In this document: positions 10,700 through 20,815 of the stretch, piece by piece
Layout of the letters: each line of letters starts with the position of its first letter
Position numbering within the stretch: the stretch's first letter is position 1
Assembly (NCBI GenBank): GCA_022606425.2
Contig: JAHDVF020001359.1
Span: 434,001 to 498,000 of the forward strand
Length of the DNA: 64,000 nucleotides
From: Lepidostoma basale
Taxonomy: Eukaryota; Arthropoda; Insecta; Trichoptera; Lepidostomatidae
Direction of reading: 5' to 3'
Position numbers and translations under genes: made by a program
The notes under the pieces: generated by a model
Seen by the model: only the letters and a program-made list of their open reading frames with translations
Told to the model about the DNA's origin: nothing
Databases searched by the model: none

Positions 10700-11394
10700 T
10701 GAACTTCCATCAAGAGATTTCAGTAAAATCATTTGATTATCTTACTAAGAGGTATTGTTTTATAACTAATTCATAAATGATTAAAATACTTTAACACTGT
10801 TTAAAGAATTAGTAGATTTCTAAGCGAACGAACAATTATGATAATGAGTGAACAGTTTAATGAATTTAATGAGTCGAAAAGTCTCAGGTATTCTGAGATA
10901 AAGGCAAAGGGATAACGCTTAGTAATAGACATTCAACGATAATTTCGATTGTACATTTTCTAGACTAAATTGAATATTTTAAAGGCTTCAAAATAATGGT
11001 TATCTTTTTTATCTTCTCCAATTTGTTTGACATTAAATCACGGCTTTGAAAGACGCAATCACAACTCGGATTGTATCGAGCCAGGGTTTATGTAAATCGT
11101 GGAACCGACAAACAAACCAGAAAGGCAATAAATACTTGCACATCATTTTAACAAATTCCAATCATAAGAAAACGTATGTTTTTTAGAATATATCAGAACA
11201 CATGATATATAGTACAATTTTATTTATCTATTGTATTTGATTATGTAAATCATTTAATATGAAACTTCAAATAATTACCTAATTGAAAAAAAGGCCTTTT
11301 AGTTATTATTTTACAAATTAATAATTATTAATTGTTTCTTGGGCTTATTTAAGACTATATGTTCAAGAATTAATACGATTGAAAACTATATTTG
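10700..11394. other. Unassigned AT-rich intron
   Basis: No coding, RNA or repeat signal recognised apart from low-complexity AT sequence. Confidence 0.4.
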
Positions 11395-11397
11395 ATA

Positions 11398-11630
11398 GAA
11401 GTTTTATTATATTTAATGAAAATGAAATGTTCCTCCTTGATAATAATAATAATAATTAGGCTAATTTGTATAGCGCCGTTTTCGTGAATAGCTCACCTCA
11501 AGGGCGCACCTATAAGGCAATATCAAATGTTATTGATAATGTTTTACTAAGGCGAAACATGTGATTCCCATGAATTGTATTTTTTTTTCAAAGAAAACAG
11601 ACGTTTTCATTCGTCTTAATTAAAATATAA
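11398..11630 (+). repeat. MITE-like 'AAACAGACGTTTTCATTCG' family, interrupted copy
   Basis: Left part GATAGAAGTTTTATTATA, then CTAAGGCGAAACATGTGATT and AAACAGACGTTTTCATTCG at the right. The same blocks occur at 19604-19745, 38148-38290 and 63500-63635. The CR1-like 3' tail at 11437-11522 lies inside it and may be a nested insertion. Confidence 0.6.
11437..11522 (-). mobile_element. CR1-like retrotransposon 3' tail, detached copy 1
   Basis: Minus strand: GTGCGCCCTTGAGGTGAG, ATTCACGAAAACGGCGCTAT, ending in (ATT)n (GATAATAATAATAATAAT on the plus strand). It matches the 3' UTR end of the CR1-like copy at 39000-39530 and the fragment at 23543-23630. GCGCC and GGCGC can pair across a loop. Confidence 0.7.
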
Positions 11631-11639
11631 ATTATTTAT

Positions 11640-12452
11640 ATTTTGGGTTGACATTAAAAAGGTTTTCCTCTTACAATTTCATCTTGGTACTATGAACAAT
11701 CATGGATATTACTGAGGCAATGGAGCCTCGATTTTGACCTTTTACGCACAAATCAAAACGATCTCAAAAATCAATACCCAGATTTGTGTTGGTGGTAAAA
11801 TACATATGTTGCAGAACCCCACTCTCACGGCCGATAAATTGGACATTTTTTATGCTGGTCCACGCATATCGCCCCAGAGCCAGCTACACGCTACAACGTG
11901 ACACCTAATAGCCAAGAAAATAAATTTATAGATGCAATAGACTTAAGCCAGAATTAGGGATATTCTCGAAAAACCTCCCTGCGTAGCTTCCTTGTTATGA
12001 AATCGCTTGGGAAATACAAACAGGCTGAAGTATTAATACAACAACACATTGTACGAACAAGTTTTTACTTAAAGTAGTCATATACCTATCTATGTAATAT
12101 TTAAGACAACAAACAGGGTACAATAAGTAAGTCATTATATTATTATTCCAAGTTTCAAATATAATTTTTTTGCACCACAAATATATGTTTAAACAAGTAT
12201 TTTATTTAAATTTTCTATATATGCGATGAAACGTTTTATTTAGATTTTGAATATCAGATTTTTGATACTTGTGTAGGACGCACCTGATTTGTGTTGATAC
12301 GGTTTTATGCATAATATTATACTATACATAAAAAAACACAAATATAATATTTTGTTTAATTAAAATTATTCTGGAATGTTACTATAAACCAAGGTTTCTT
12401 CAAAATTATAATAAAAAACGTGGAATTAATTTCTTGTACGTAAAAAATATAA
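11640..12452. other. Unassigned intron
   Basis: A moderately GC-rich patch near 11750-11910 has no open frame or repeat match that I can name. The rest is AT-rich. Confidence 0.35.
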
Positions 12453-12830
12453 GTGATGCTAAACAACCGTTTATCGCTTGGTGCGCCTTCATGGACCAGG
12501 ATTACACAACTGCACCTAGAATCGGGAATCCCGATGATAGATGAATTCATTCTGAAACTTGCCGAACGTTTTTACAAAGGACTCCCTTCACATCCCAACC
12601 CCACAATAAAAGACCTCTCAAATTACGACCCAAACACTTCCAGCCGCCACAAGCGCCCAAAATCGATTCTCCTTCAGAGGAACACTCCGGGCCACACAAA
12701 TCATGCCCCCGAATAAACTAACAACCCACCAAATCACCTTCCAACAATGTTCCCATCAGACGTAAGAGGAATAGCCACATGAGCTGAACCTCTGTAAGCC
12801 AGAAGATCCAAGTCCAAGAATAGTTTTTTT
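12453..12830 (+). mobile_element. Jockey-like pol C-terminus and 3' UTR fragment
   Basis: The frame (12453-12716) reads LSLGAPSWTRITQLHLESGI, PMIDEFI, AERFYKGLPSHPNPTIKDLS NYDP. The LGAP..R...LH...GIP...DFI..A..F...L..HPN arrangement is characteristic of Jockey-clade C-termini. Downstream CACTCCGGGCCACACAAATC through GAGCTGAACCTCTGTAAGCC is a 3' UTR shared with 49825-49978. It is severely 5' truncated. Confidence 0.8.
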
Positions 12831-13063
12831 TATCTATAATTTCTTATTTTAACCTTACATATTTATATTCAAGAAAATCGTCCTCGAGTAATGTTAAAAC
12901 TAATATTAAAAGTAAAAATCATTCAAACGTTGAAAATCACATAAACCGTGTGTCTAATTAAAAAAATATATTAATTTAATTTATCTACTTCAGTTAGCCG
13001 TGCAATCGTCAGAATATCACAAGTATTTTTGATGAACTTAGGGCGCTACTGTGGAATTCCATA

Positions 13064-13345
13064 ATGACGATTTTTTATGAATCAACAAATTTTTTTAGTT
13101 TACATTTTTTTAGAAAAACTTGCGAAATAGAGGATATCGTTCAGTGGAGGAGATCCAGAAGCAAATACTGGAGGGACCATGTAGCCCGAATGGATGGTGA
13201 CAGACTTGCATATACAGCCGCTTATGAAATACCCTCCGGACACCGCCCACCTAGAAGACCGCCTAAGCGATGGAGGGACAGTTGGACCTCATCATTCGAC
13301 GAGACATGATTTTTGTGTCACAGATCATCAGATCTATTAAAAGAA
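13064..13345 (+). mobile_element. Non-LTR retroelement 3' fragment ('YWRDHV' family), copy 2
   Basis: The frame contains CEIEDIVQWRRSRSKYWRDH, VARMDGDRLAYTAAYE and PPRRPPKRWRDSWTSSFDE before a stop at 13307-13309. The order EVEDVVRWER..YW..HV..M and GRPPKRWRESW at 50499-50798 is the same. A short 3' UTR ends in AAAAGAAGAA. 5' truncated. Confidence 0.75.
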
Positions 13346-13349
13346 GAAT

Positions 13350-14229
13350 TAGTTTAGTTTATATCATTCTCCCAATGATGAATGTGTAATCTTTGATACG
13401 TGCCAAAAAAATAAATAAACTCTAAATGAAAAAAAAAAAACGGGGTTTTAATTAATAAAAAAAAGGTTTTTAAAAGCCGAAAACAGCGGATTCAGTAAAT
13501 GACAAAGATTATTTTTTTAAATAAAATTTTATGATATTGTTAATTTTTTAAAATGTGAAATTAGTGATAATATTCCAAACAAATTTATAATAAAAAGGAT
13601 CAACTGACAATTTAAGGCAGACAGAATATTAATTTAGTGAATATAAAGTGGATGTTTAATAAGATAAATGTACAAATAGTCTCGCACTGTTAGTCACATT
13701 AAAGTTGAAATACGGCGGAAATTAGAATTTGTTTGTTTTGAAATAAGCCACAACCAGCACAATGCCGTGTATGTACCGACTACAGCCGCAGCCGCGCCTC
13801 CTCGAGCCATCATTTGAAACAACAATTCAAACATAGTCTAGCATTAAGTAAGCGGCGCTTTAGAAGCGATCAATCTCAATAATTCAGAGAGGAGAAGAAT
13901 ACATTAGCGTTTTTGTGAATAATATCTTCGAATTATTTCGCTCAGCGGACTAAGGCAGACAGTCTATTTGCCGGCAGGAGAATCCGCCCAACAAACGAAT
14001 TCAGACTTAGAAGAATGGGTTGCTGCTTAATAGAGTTTTCGGGGAAATTAAGGGAATTATTACCTAAAATAATGTGAGGTAAACGAGAACGAACGAAACT
14101 AAATATTTGTATTCTCAAGAAAAATAACAATGATATATGTTGATTTATTACTTTACTAGATTTAGAAATATATAATTGTTCCCTAAATTTGTAATTTATT
14201 TGTTATATTCAGATTATATAGAGTGCCAA
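13350..14229. other. Unassigned intron
   Basis: No recognised gene or repeat. An A-run and a GC-richer patch (CGACTACAGCCGCAGCCGCG at about 13778) are the only notable local features. Confidence 0.35.
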
Positions 14230-14315
14230 AAATACCTCCCTAGAACGGGTTACCTCGGTTGGGAGGTATTAAAACCATGTACTTGGTAAATGATCAATAA
14301 ATAAATAAATAAACA
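14230..14315 (+). mobile_element. Possible Jockey-like 3' tail with (AAAT)n
   Basis: TACCTCCCTAGAACGGGTTA, CCTCGGTTGGGAGGTA, then GATCAATAAATAAATAAATA AACA. CCTCC and GGGAGG form a small stem upstream of the AAAT tail. No protein is left, so this is a weak call based on tail form only. Confidence 0.35.
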
Positions 14316-14545
14316 TTCAGCTTATGGTGAAGCATAACGACCTTCATTTAATATATTAAATAAATATCTTGCCGTTTCTCAAGGGGATGAAGAGATTTGT
14401 AAGGCGTGGCGTGCATACACAATGGTTTTAGAACTTCAGAGTACATGATAGTATTCATTTAATTATTTTGCATAATATACAAATTGTATTTATTAACTGA
14501 TAATTTATCATTAATAATTGTTAAATTTACGAGTTGTTTGTAACA

Positions 14546-14583
14546 CCTGATGACGCCAACATCGGTTGGCGAAACAGCTGTCG
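14546..14583 (+). other. Hammerhead-ribozyme-like module
   Basis: CTGATGA (14547-14553), one extra C, stem II GCCAAC/ATCG/GTTGGC, GAAA, then the palindrome ACAGCTGT and C, as expected for a stem III that can pair in a dimer followed by a GTC cleavage triplet. Stem I is weak (about one pair seen). Downstream AAAGTGATATTATAACAGTG resembles the tails after the other modules. Confidence 0.45.
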
Positions 14584-14619
14584 CAGCATTCTCGAAAAGT
14601 GATATTATAACAGTGCTGT

Positions 14620-15679
14620 AAATTAAACTTTTGATAATGTTGAAGTATCTTAGTATTTCATGGACAAGATAATTTAACAAGTACGGGAAACATGGCTATC
14701 ACACCTTTCTCTTAAAGAAATTCTAAGAAAGTTTTTTTATAATATAATATAGTGAAAGTTAAAAGCTGATAAAGGCAACCACTGTTATTAAATAATTATT
14801 TAAATATAAAATAATCCTAGGGTTTAAATAATTAATTAAATAATGTTCTAATTTTTATTTCATGAAATTATAATATGTAGTGGACGTATAATACATTCTA
14901 AATCGATATATTCACTCGTAAAGAGATTATTTCTTGAAATTATAATAATGATAGTAAAAGTTTTATGAGTTAAGTTGAAATTGAACAAAAAATACACTGT
15001 TTTAAAAAAATAAAGCTTCCGAGATTGCGTAAGAAGATACGAGCGTAACACTTGCTAAAAGCATCACGGCGCGTACATCAAATGAAAGTGATTTAAAAGT
15101 TTAAAGAGAGAACGGAATGGAGAAAGAGCAGCATAATGTGTTAGTGAGTAGATTTATATAAGAGTTTCAACTCCTAATAGGTAGTGACAGGCTACAGCGG
15201 TGTAAGTATGATTAATCATATAACTCTGTCGCCATGAAAAAAATCTCCCTCTTCCAGAGAAACGCAAAGTTTGACTAATGGTAGGAATTTTATATGTGAC
15301 ACTGAAAAATGCTTATTACATAAAAATTAAGCAGTTTCCTGCTCCATTAAACTACGCATGATTTCATTGATACGCTGTTCAGTATTTATGGTCAAAATAA
15401 ATTGAATACAATAACTAACAGAGATATTCACTATGACAAATCTGCTGCCTGTCTAAACATTTTCTGGCACACTTAATTATTATTATCGTAATCGGTTTTG
15501 TAGACGCTGTCATCACAAAAATATCTAAGGACATTATTTAAAATATCTTATGATGATCAATTCTATGTACCTATTGGCGGACGCGCAAATCTTAAATTAT
15601 GGATGATGTATCGCAGGTTGATATGTTCATGATAATTACCTTCGCCATTATAGGTAAAGCATTATCCATCTCTATTAAC
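14620..15679. other. Unassigned AT-rich intron
   Basis: No recognised coding or repeat structure; short frames show no family resemblance. Confidence 0.4.
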
Positions 15680-16515
15680 GAAAGCTCTCTTGTATGCGGA
15701 TGATGCTGTCCTACTTGCAGACAACGAGCATGAACTACAAGTCCTGGTGAATTATATGTATGAGTTATGCATGCGAAATGATCTGATGATGAATGTTAAT
15801 AAGGTAATGATTTTTGAAAAAGAAGAAATCATGACAGTCTGCAATATTAGCATGAATGGTGAAAATTTGGAGCAAGTAGTTGAGTTCGTGAATTTAGGTA
15901 GTATGGATTTAGGGATATTGAAAGAAGGGTTAGGGCAGGCAACAAAATGAATGGTGCACTTAAAGTTGTCATCGCAAACAAAAACCTATCCAAAAAAGCT
16001 AGAATGGCAGTGCACAATGTTGTTCTTCTATCGACCCTTACGTATGGAAGCGAAGCATGGAACTGGCAAAAGAAGGATGAAAATAGAATAAATGCAGTAG
16101 AAATGAGATCTCTTAGACGAATGTGTGGATACTCTGTGTAGGATAGAGTGTCGAATGAAAATATAAGAAGTGAATGCGGTGCGAATAATGGTGTTATGAA
16201 TAAAATAATGAAAGGATCATTAAGATGGTTTGGACATATGGAAAGAATGAATGAAGAAAGAATGGTAAAAAAATTATATGTTAACGATGTAAATGGAACC
16301 AGAAATAGAGGAAGACCGAGGAAAACGTGGCACGATCAAACAAATCAAATATTGAATGTCGGCCATGTGAGGAGTCAGAGAAATCGACGCGCGTGCATGA
16401 CACGATGTATGAATGTTGAGGAAGCAAGAGAAATATGTCAGGAAAGAAAAGTGTGGCAGTCCATTCTTTCTGCCTACCCCTTCGGGAAGACGGCGTGATG
16501 GTTAGTTAGTTAGTA
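15680..16515 (+). pseudogene. RTE-like reverse transcriptase C-terminal relic, copy C (longest)
   Basis: The best-preserved copy of the (TTAG)n family. It starts in the palm domain with LYADDAVLLADNEHELQVLV (the catalytic YADD box), followed by NDLMMNVNK, EQVVEFVNLGSM, a stop or frame break near 15948, NGALKVVIANKNLSKKARMA, TLTYGSEAWNWQKKDENRIN and AVEMRSLRRMCGYSV. After a stop at 16139 come IMKGSLRWFGHMERMNEERM, VKKLY, RNRGRPRKTWHDQTNQILNV, RRACMTRCMNVEEAREIC and the terminal SAYPFGKTA. The 3' end is GATGGTTAGTTAGTTAGTA. The element is 5' truncated and has at least two in-frame breaks, so it is inactive. RTE is my best clade guess, from the microsatellite tail and protein type. Confidence 0.88.
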
Positions 16516-17849
16516 TTATTATGCGTATTACCTTAGAAAACTAACCTATTAATGGTTATTCCTATAAATACACCAATCTCAAACAATATCGTATAACCTT
16601 AGGAAGGGCTTATCAGTAATATGTACTTGTGCAATCGAATTTATATATAATGTTTTATATACGGTATACAAACATATTGGCTTATCTATATTGGGTTATG
16701 TATATTTTAATAAATTTTTGTTGTAATTCATAATATCATTATAGACTTTCAGACAAGTATCATTAAAAATAAAAAACTTAGTATTAAAATATATTCTTCA
16801 ATGAAATAATTCACGAAGACATAACACCTTATCATTTTATTTGAATTCCATTTCACCATTATAAGCTGCAGTCTTCGTCTCTTTACATAAAACAATATTT
16901 CGTTCTGCACTGTGATCTTGGGAAATATCACAAAATCGTTTCATTTCACGATAACAAAATTAATAAATTGTATAAACTACGTGTTTTTTTAAAAGTAAAC
17001 TTTTTAACATAAAAGAAACATATTTTCTATTATAGATTTAATTGCTGGTATTATATAAATGCCGTTGTAAGGCGAATATTTTTTCCTTCTTTTCCACATT
17101 TATCAACTGTATTTTTATTTTGCGAGTTGTATGTTTTTGTAAAAATCGTTGTGGCAATCTTTATATTTGTATACATATAATGATCGCCACAAGAACAGGG
17201 TACATGAATGTTATCAAAAAATCAAAGTTTAAAAAACATCTCACTAGAATAAATAAGACCCGTACATGTAGGATACATTCTTGTGTCATGGGGCTGTCTC
17301 TCTCCGTCCCCTCGAGAGCAAAGGGTGACATGTCTAAGGAGGTGGGTGAGTGAGGTCTACTTCTTGAGAACAGATAACCCTGTTAGAGAGAGAGAAAAAA
17401 CTTTTTGTTGTATTAAGACGCCACACTTTTATAAGAGGTTCTGTTAGATGTGTTTAATGAAAATACTTACTAGGGTTTGGCTATACAAACCGTTTATTCA
17501 TTCTATAACATCTCATAACTATTGAAGACAATATATTAAATTTAAGATGTGAAATAAAAAATCTTCTTCTTCTTTTTAAGAAGTTAAGAACTAAAACCAG
17601 CTAAAGAAATAAATAAAATTAGGTTTATCATTTTTTTTATTAACATAAAAAAATTAAATTAAGATAAACCTTAAAGAGAAGCAATCCACCGTTTTCACCG
17701 TCCGCTATTCATGGTGTGATATTCATGAAAAAAATATACCTAATTTTTTTACATTTGGTTATAATGTCGGTTATTTTCTATATTTAGGTAAATTAATCGA
17801 ACTTCACTTTACTTAAAATCAGGTTTCGAGTATCCAACATGTGCTACCC
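16516..17849. other. Unassigned AT-rich intron
   Basis: No recognised element. A GC-richer patch at 17275-17350 (TTGTGTCATGGGGCTGTCTC onward) precedes an AG-repeat at about 17383. Confidence 0.35.
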
Positions 17850-18020
17850 CCTTCTTCTAAGGGTAGGCCTTGTGGCCTGTTTAAGAGGAATTCGCCTACT
17901 GCGAGGTCGATTCCCCGCTGTTGATCCATCTCTTTGGTGGTCTGCCCGGGGGGGGGGGGGGTGTCTACCTCGGGGTTGACCGTGCAACACAATGAGAGGG
18001 AGTCTGGATGTATCCATTAG
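17850..18020 (-). mobile_element. Non-LTR retroelement 3' fragment ('YWRDHV' family), copy 3, with C-run
   Basis: Minus strand: MDTSRLPLIVLHGQPRGR then, across a run of C's (G-run at 17948-17960 on the plus strand), GRPPKRW. This matches RIPYIALHGTPNGQRRPGRP, PKRW at 50690-50740. The homopolymer has probably altered the frame. A tail with AAGGCCTACCCTTAGAAGAA follows. Confidence 0.65.
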
Positions 18021-18128
18021 ACGCATATGCTACTTAATATTATTGTGGGTGCTTTCGATTGAAAGTTTTACCATTTAATGTAATTTTTTTTTCACACACA
18101 TTCAAAATTTCACAATTAACAACACTAA

Positions 18129-18335
18129 ATTGTTCTCCTATTGTTTTCAACACTACTGTCATACAACAATAATCAGAACAAAATTCAAAACAATCCAGAA
18201 ACGTTATCGGGCATGCGCATTGTGTGCATTTCGAATTACTTTCAGAGAGAATGGAAGTATTTCTCTCTCACCCTCTTGTATTCAAAATATTCTCGTACTC
18301 TATCTTGACGACATCAGGTTTTTCGATTATTTATA
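18129..18335 (+). repeat. Dispersed repeat family X, copy 2
   Basis: CATACAACAATAATCAGAAC, AAAATTCAAAA, AAACGTTATCGGGCATGCGC, TTTCGAATTACTTT and AGAGAGAATGGAAGTATTTC recur in order at 26645-26850 with scattered differences, and in part on the minus strand at 6170-6293. No coding capacity; not assigned to a known class. Confidence 0.7.
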
Positions 18336-18339
18336 TTAT

Positions 18340-19255
18340 AATAACAATAAAGAAATCTTAAGCTATGTTATTGTTATAAGTATGCTTAAATAGATAACTT
18401 GATTTTAATTAGCCGTGCCGCAAGATCCAATACTGTACTAGATCGGCTGGGTGTTTGGAAGCTACCCAAAATTCCAGAATGATAATATTTTGATATTAGG
18501 GTCGGGGATATTACACGGGATTGTGCGAAATTTCGGTGCAATCAATTAGGACGTCCTCATCCATTGCGCATTATCAGCTCTTTGTTTTCGGCACATTTCA
18601 TCTTCCCATATTTCTGTTACTCGCAGGAATTCACTTCTCGCCGAATCATTTTGTTTTCGACCCTTATCAAAGGCGTCTAATGGAATATTTATAGGATAAT
18701 AGAGACTGAAGCAAAATATATTTGCCACGTACGAATACAAATGTTTTTGAAAAGGCATACACTAGAAAAATATTAAAATTAAAATTTTCGATCAGTTAAC
18801 TTTTTTTCTTGTTTGTGAAACTATCGTAATTTTGAATATGGTTTGAATAAGAAACGCTTGACATTTTTTTTTTGATCGTCTTCGGCTAAATATTAATATT
18901 TTACATTGATAAAGAGTTGTGGTACATTGAATTTTTTTCATTAATTTTTGTAAATGAATGTGTATTACGTTTTTTATTTCAATTTAAAATACAAAATGAA
19001 AACGAATATACAACATAGATTTTAAATTTAATTATGGGATCCTCTTTGAATAAAAATATATATTTTGGTGTTAATTAACTAAATTTACATGTTTTAATTT
19101 TAATATAATACATTTCTGTGGATGTTCTGCGAATGTAAAGGATAATTTTTTTTTTAAATGTCTGATTTTAAATGCTAGTAAACAAACAATATAATAATAT
19201 AATATGGCAAGTCAGCTATAATTTAAAATTGAAAAAAGAATAAAGTTTTTTTAAA
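18340..19255. other. Unassigned AT-rich intron
   Basis: Nothing recognised; long T-rich low-complexity stretches. Confidence 0.4.
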
Positions 19256-19259
19256 TTAT

Positions 19260-19445
19260 GTTACGACTTCTGCAAAATCCCACGCACCGTCCGTGGGGAG
19301 TCCAGGCATTAAACATATCAAAAGCACCCCTTCGCAGGCAATAAAGCCTCCCGCATCACGCGCGCTCATTACCCCTTTACGCGCCGCGGGCTGACCCGCC
19401 GGCGCCGGGGATATATGTATGGGGCCTTGCATTTCTAATAATAAT
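19260..19445. other. GC-rich islet, candidate conserved non-coding DNA
   Basis: The run from CCCACGCACCGTCCGTGGGG to GACCCGCCGGCGCCGGGG is sharply GC-richer than the surrounding intron, shows no repeat copy elsewhere in the window, and has no splice-flanked open frame matching a known family. CCCACGGAC/GTCCGTGGG-type pairing (CCCACGCACCGTCCGTGGG) gives a small stem. A function as an enhancer is only a guess. Confidence 0.35.
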
Positions 19446-19603
19446 ATTCGGCGCATTTAACTTACGGCTGATTTATCTACCGTTTACGCAAAAGTCGTAA
19501 ATTTCAGGGAGTTAGAATCTTGGAAGGGGAGTAAAATAATCTTTTAGCTCTAGATTTAATACCAGATTTATTAAATAATTAATGCGAATGTAAACGCCTG
19601 TTT

Positions 19604-19745
19604 TCTAGAAGTTTTATTACATTGAATGGAAATGACAAGTTTTGTATTTCTATTTCTAAGGCATTATCAAATGGAACATGTAATTGCTTTATTCGAATTA
19701 ATTATTTAATATTGGGTTTTACATTATTTTTCAAGAAACAATTAA
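19604..19745. repeat. MITE-like foldback, 'AAACAGACGTTTTC' family, copy
   Basis: CTGTTTTCTAGAAGTTTTAT, TTTCTAAGGCATTATCAAAT, then ATTAATTATTTAATATTGGG TTTTACATTATTTTTCAAG. The same order of blocks occurs at 38148-38290, in better shape. Confidence 0.55.
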
Positions 19746-19759
19746 TCAAATAGATTAAA

Positions 19760-19830
19760 AACTAACTAACTAATCATCACGCCGTCTCCCGAAGGGGTAA
19801 ACAGAAAGAATGGACTCCCACACTTTAACC
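19760..19830 (-). mobile_element. RTE-like 3' tail, copy D (very short)
   Basis: AACTAACTAACTAATCATCA then CGCCGTCTCCCGAAGGGGTA and CAGAAAGAATGGACTCCCAC. This is the last ~70 bp of the (TTAG)n family, minus strand. Confidence 0.8.
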
Positions 19831-20660
19831 GATGCGGCACTAGATCCTTCTCTTTTCGCCCCCGCGGGAGATGCGGTGTGATGGGTTGCGAACCTCATTG
19901 TCACCAATAGGTAGTTCCGCGCAGAGTTAGTAACTTATGCATAATGGTAATTAGATAACGTAACTAGATTTATTAATAAATTAATGTTCTGTGGGTACAA
20001 ATGATTTGCATTTTAGTAAATCATTAGAATTTGTGCAGTAATTGTTTTCCAAATGCTTCAGTTTAATATATGAAGAGAGATATACAATTTCGAGGTTTTC
20101 GTATGGGAAAATTTTCAAATCCATTTTATGTTGCTTAAGATTATATCGTAGTAAATTTTGTATAAACCACTTAACTATACACGGCGGTAATTTATTAGAG
20201 GATTATCAATATTAAATTGCGTGAAACGGAATAAGGAATGAGAGAGAATACATCACAGGATTCAGTTAAGTATTTGAAATTGAATTGTAATGTGTAATAT
20301 ATGTACATCTACTAAATTTTCCTATCTGATCTGATATATCAATATACAAGTTTATCTTTAGCTCGTTGTCGTAAACTTTTATTCTCGAAAGTCAAACGAA
20401 ATAAATTACTAGTTACTTTGACAAAAAATATATAAAATAAAATTCTTACTTTAAATCAGAACAAATATATATTATTATCGCAATAATATATTTGTCTCAT
20501 TTTCTCTGGAGATCTTTTTCAGTCTCCTATTTTCAGCACTTTTGGTATCACATAGCAAAATTATACGAGTTTCTATATTTAATAATTCGGTACCAAACTG
20601 CTTGTTAATAATATTTGATTGAATATAATAAAATAACTAATGCAATAATATAATAATAAC
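19831..20660. other. Unassigned intron
   Basis: Short GC-rich patch (CTCTTTTCGCCCCCGCGGGA at about 19849) then AT-rich sequence with no recognised features. Confidence 0.35.
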
Positions 20661-20815
20661 GACCTTCGTGGCCGAGTGCCAAGAGCTATGACTGCCAACC
20701 GAAGGTCGAGGGTTCGATTCTCGGCGATGGCAGTGTGTTTGTCACACTGTCTTTGGTCTGATGACAACAAAATTGCGATACATTAGCATAGTTATGAGAA
20801 TCATCATAATAGCTT
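20661..20815 (+). repeat. tRNA-derived SINE
   Basis: The 5' part looks like a tRNA: GACCTTCGTGGCCGAGTGCC (box A-like TGGCCGAGTGCC at about 20669-20680) and GGTTCGATTC at 20711-20720 (box B, close to GGTTCGANTCC), 30 bp apart, the internal RNA polymerase III promoter layout. The acceptor side GACCTTCG does not pair well with the 3' side, and the unit runs on for about 100 bp (TGTTTGTCACACTGTCTTTG) to an ATC-rich end (GAGAATCATCATAATAG). That points to a SINE rather than a functional tRNA. Confidence 0.75.

Noticed and set aside
20661..20732. Functional tRNA gene
   Set aside because: A and B boxes are present, but the acceptor ends do not pair and no clean cloverleaf can be drawn; the repeat continues beyond a tRNA.
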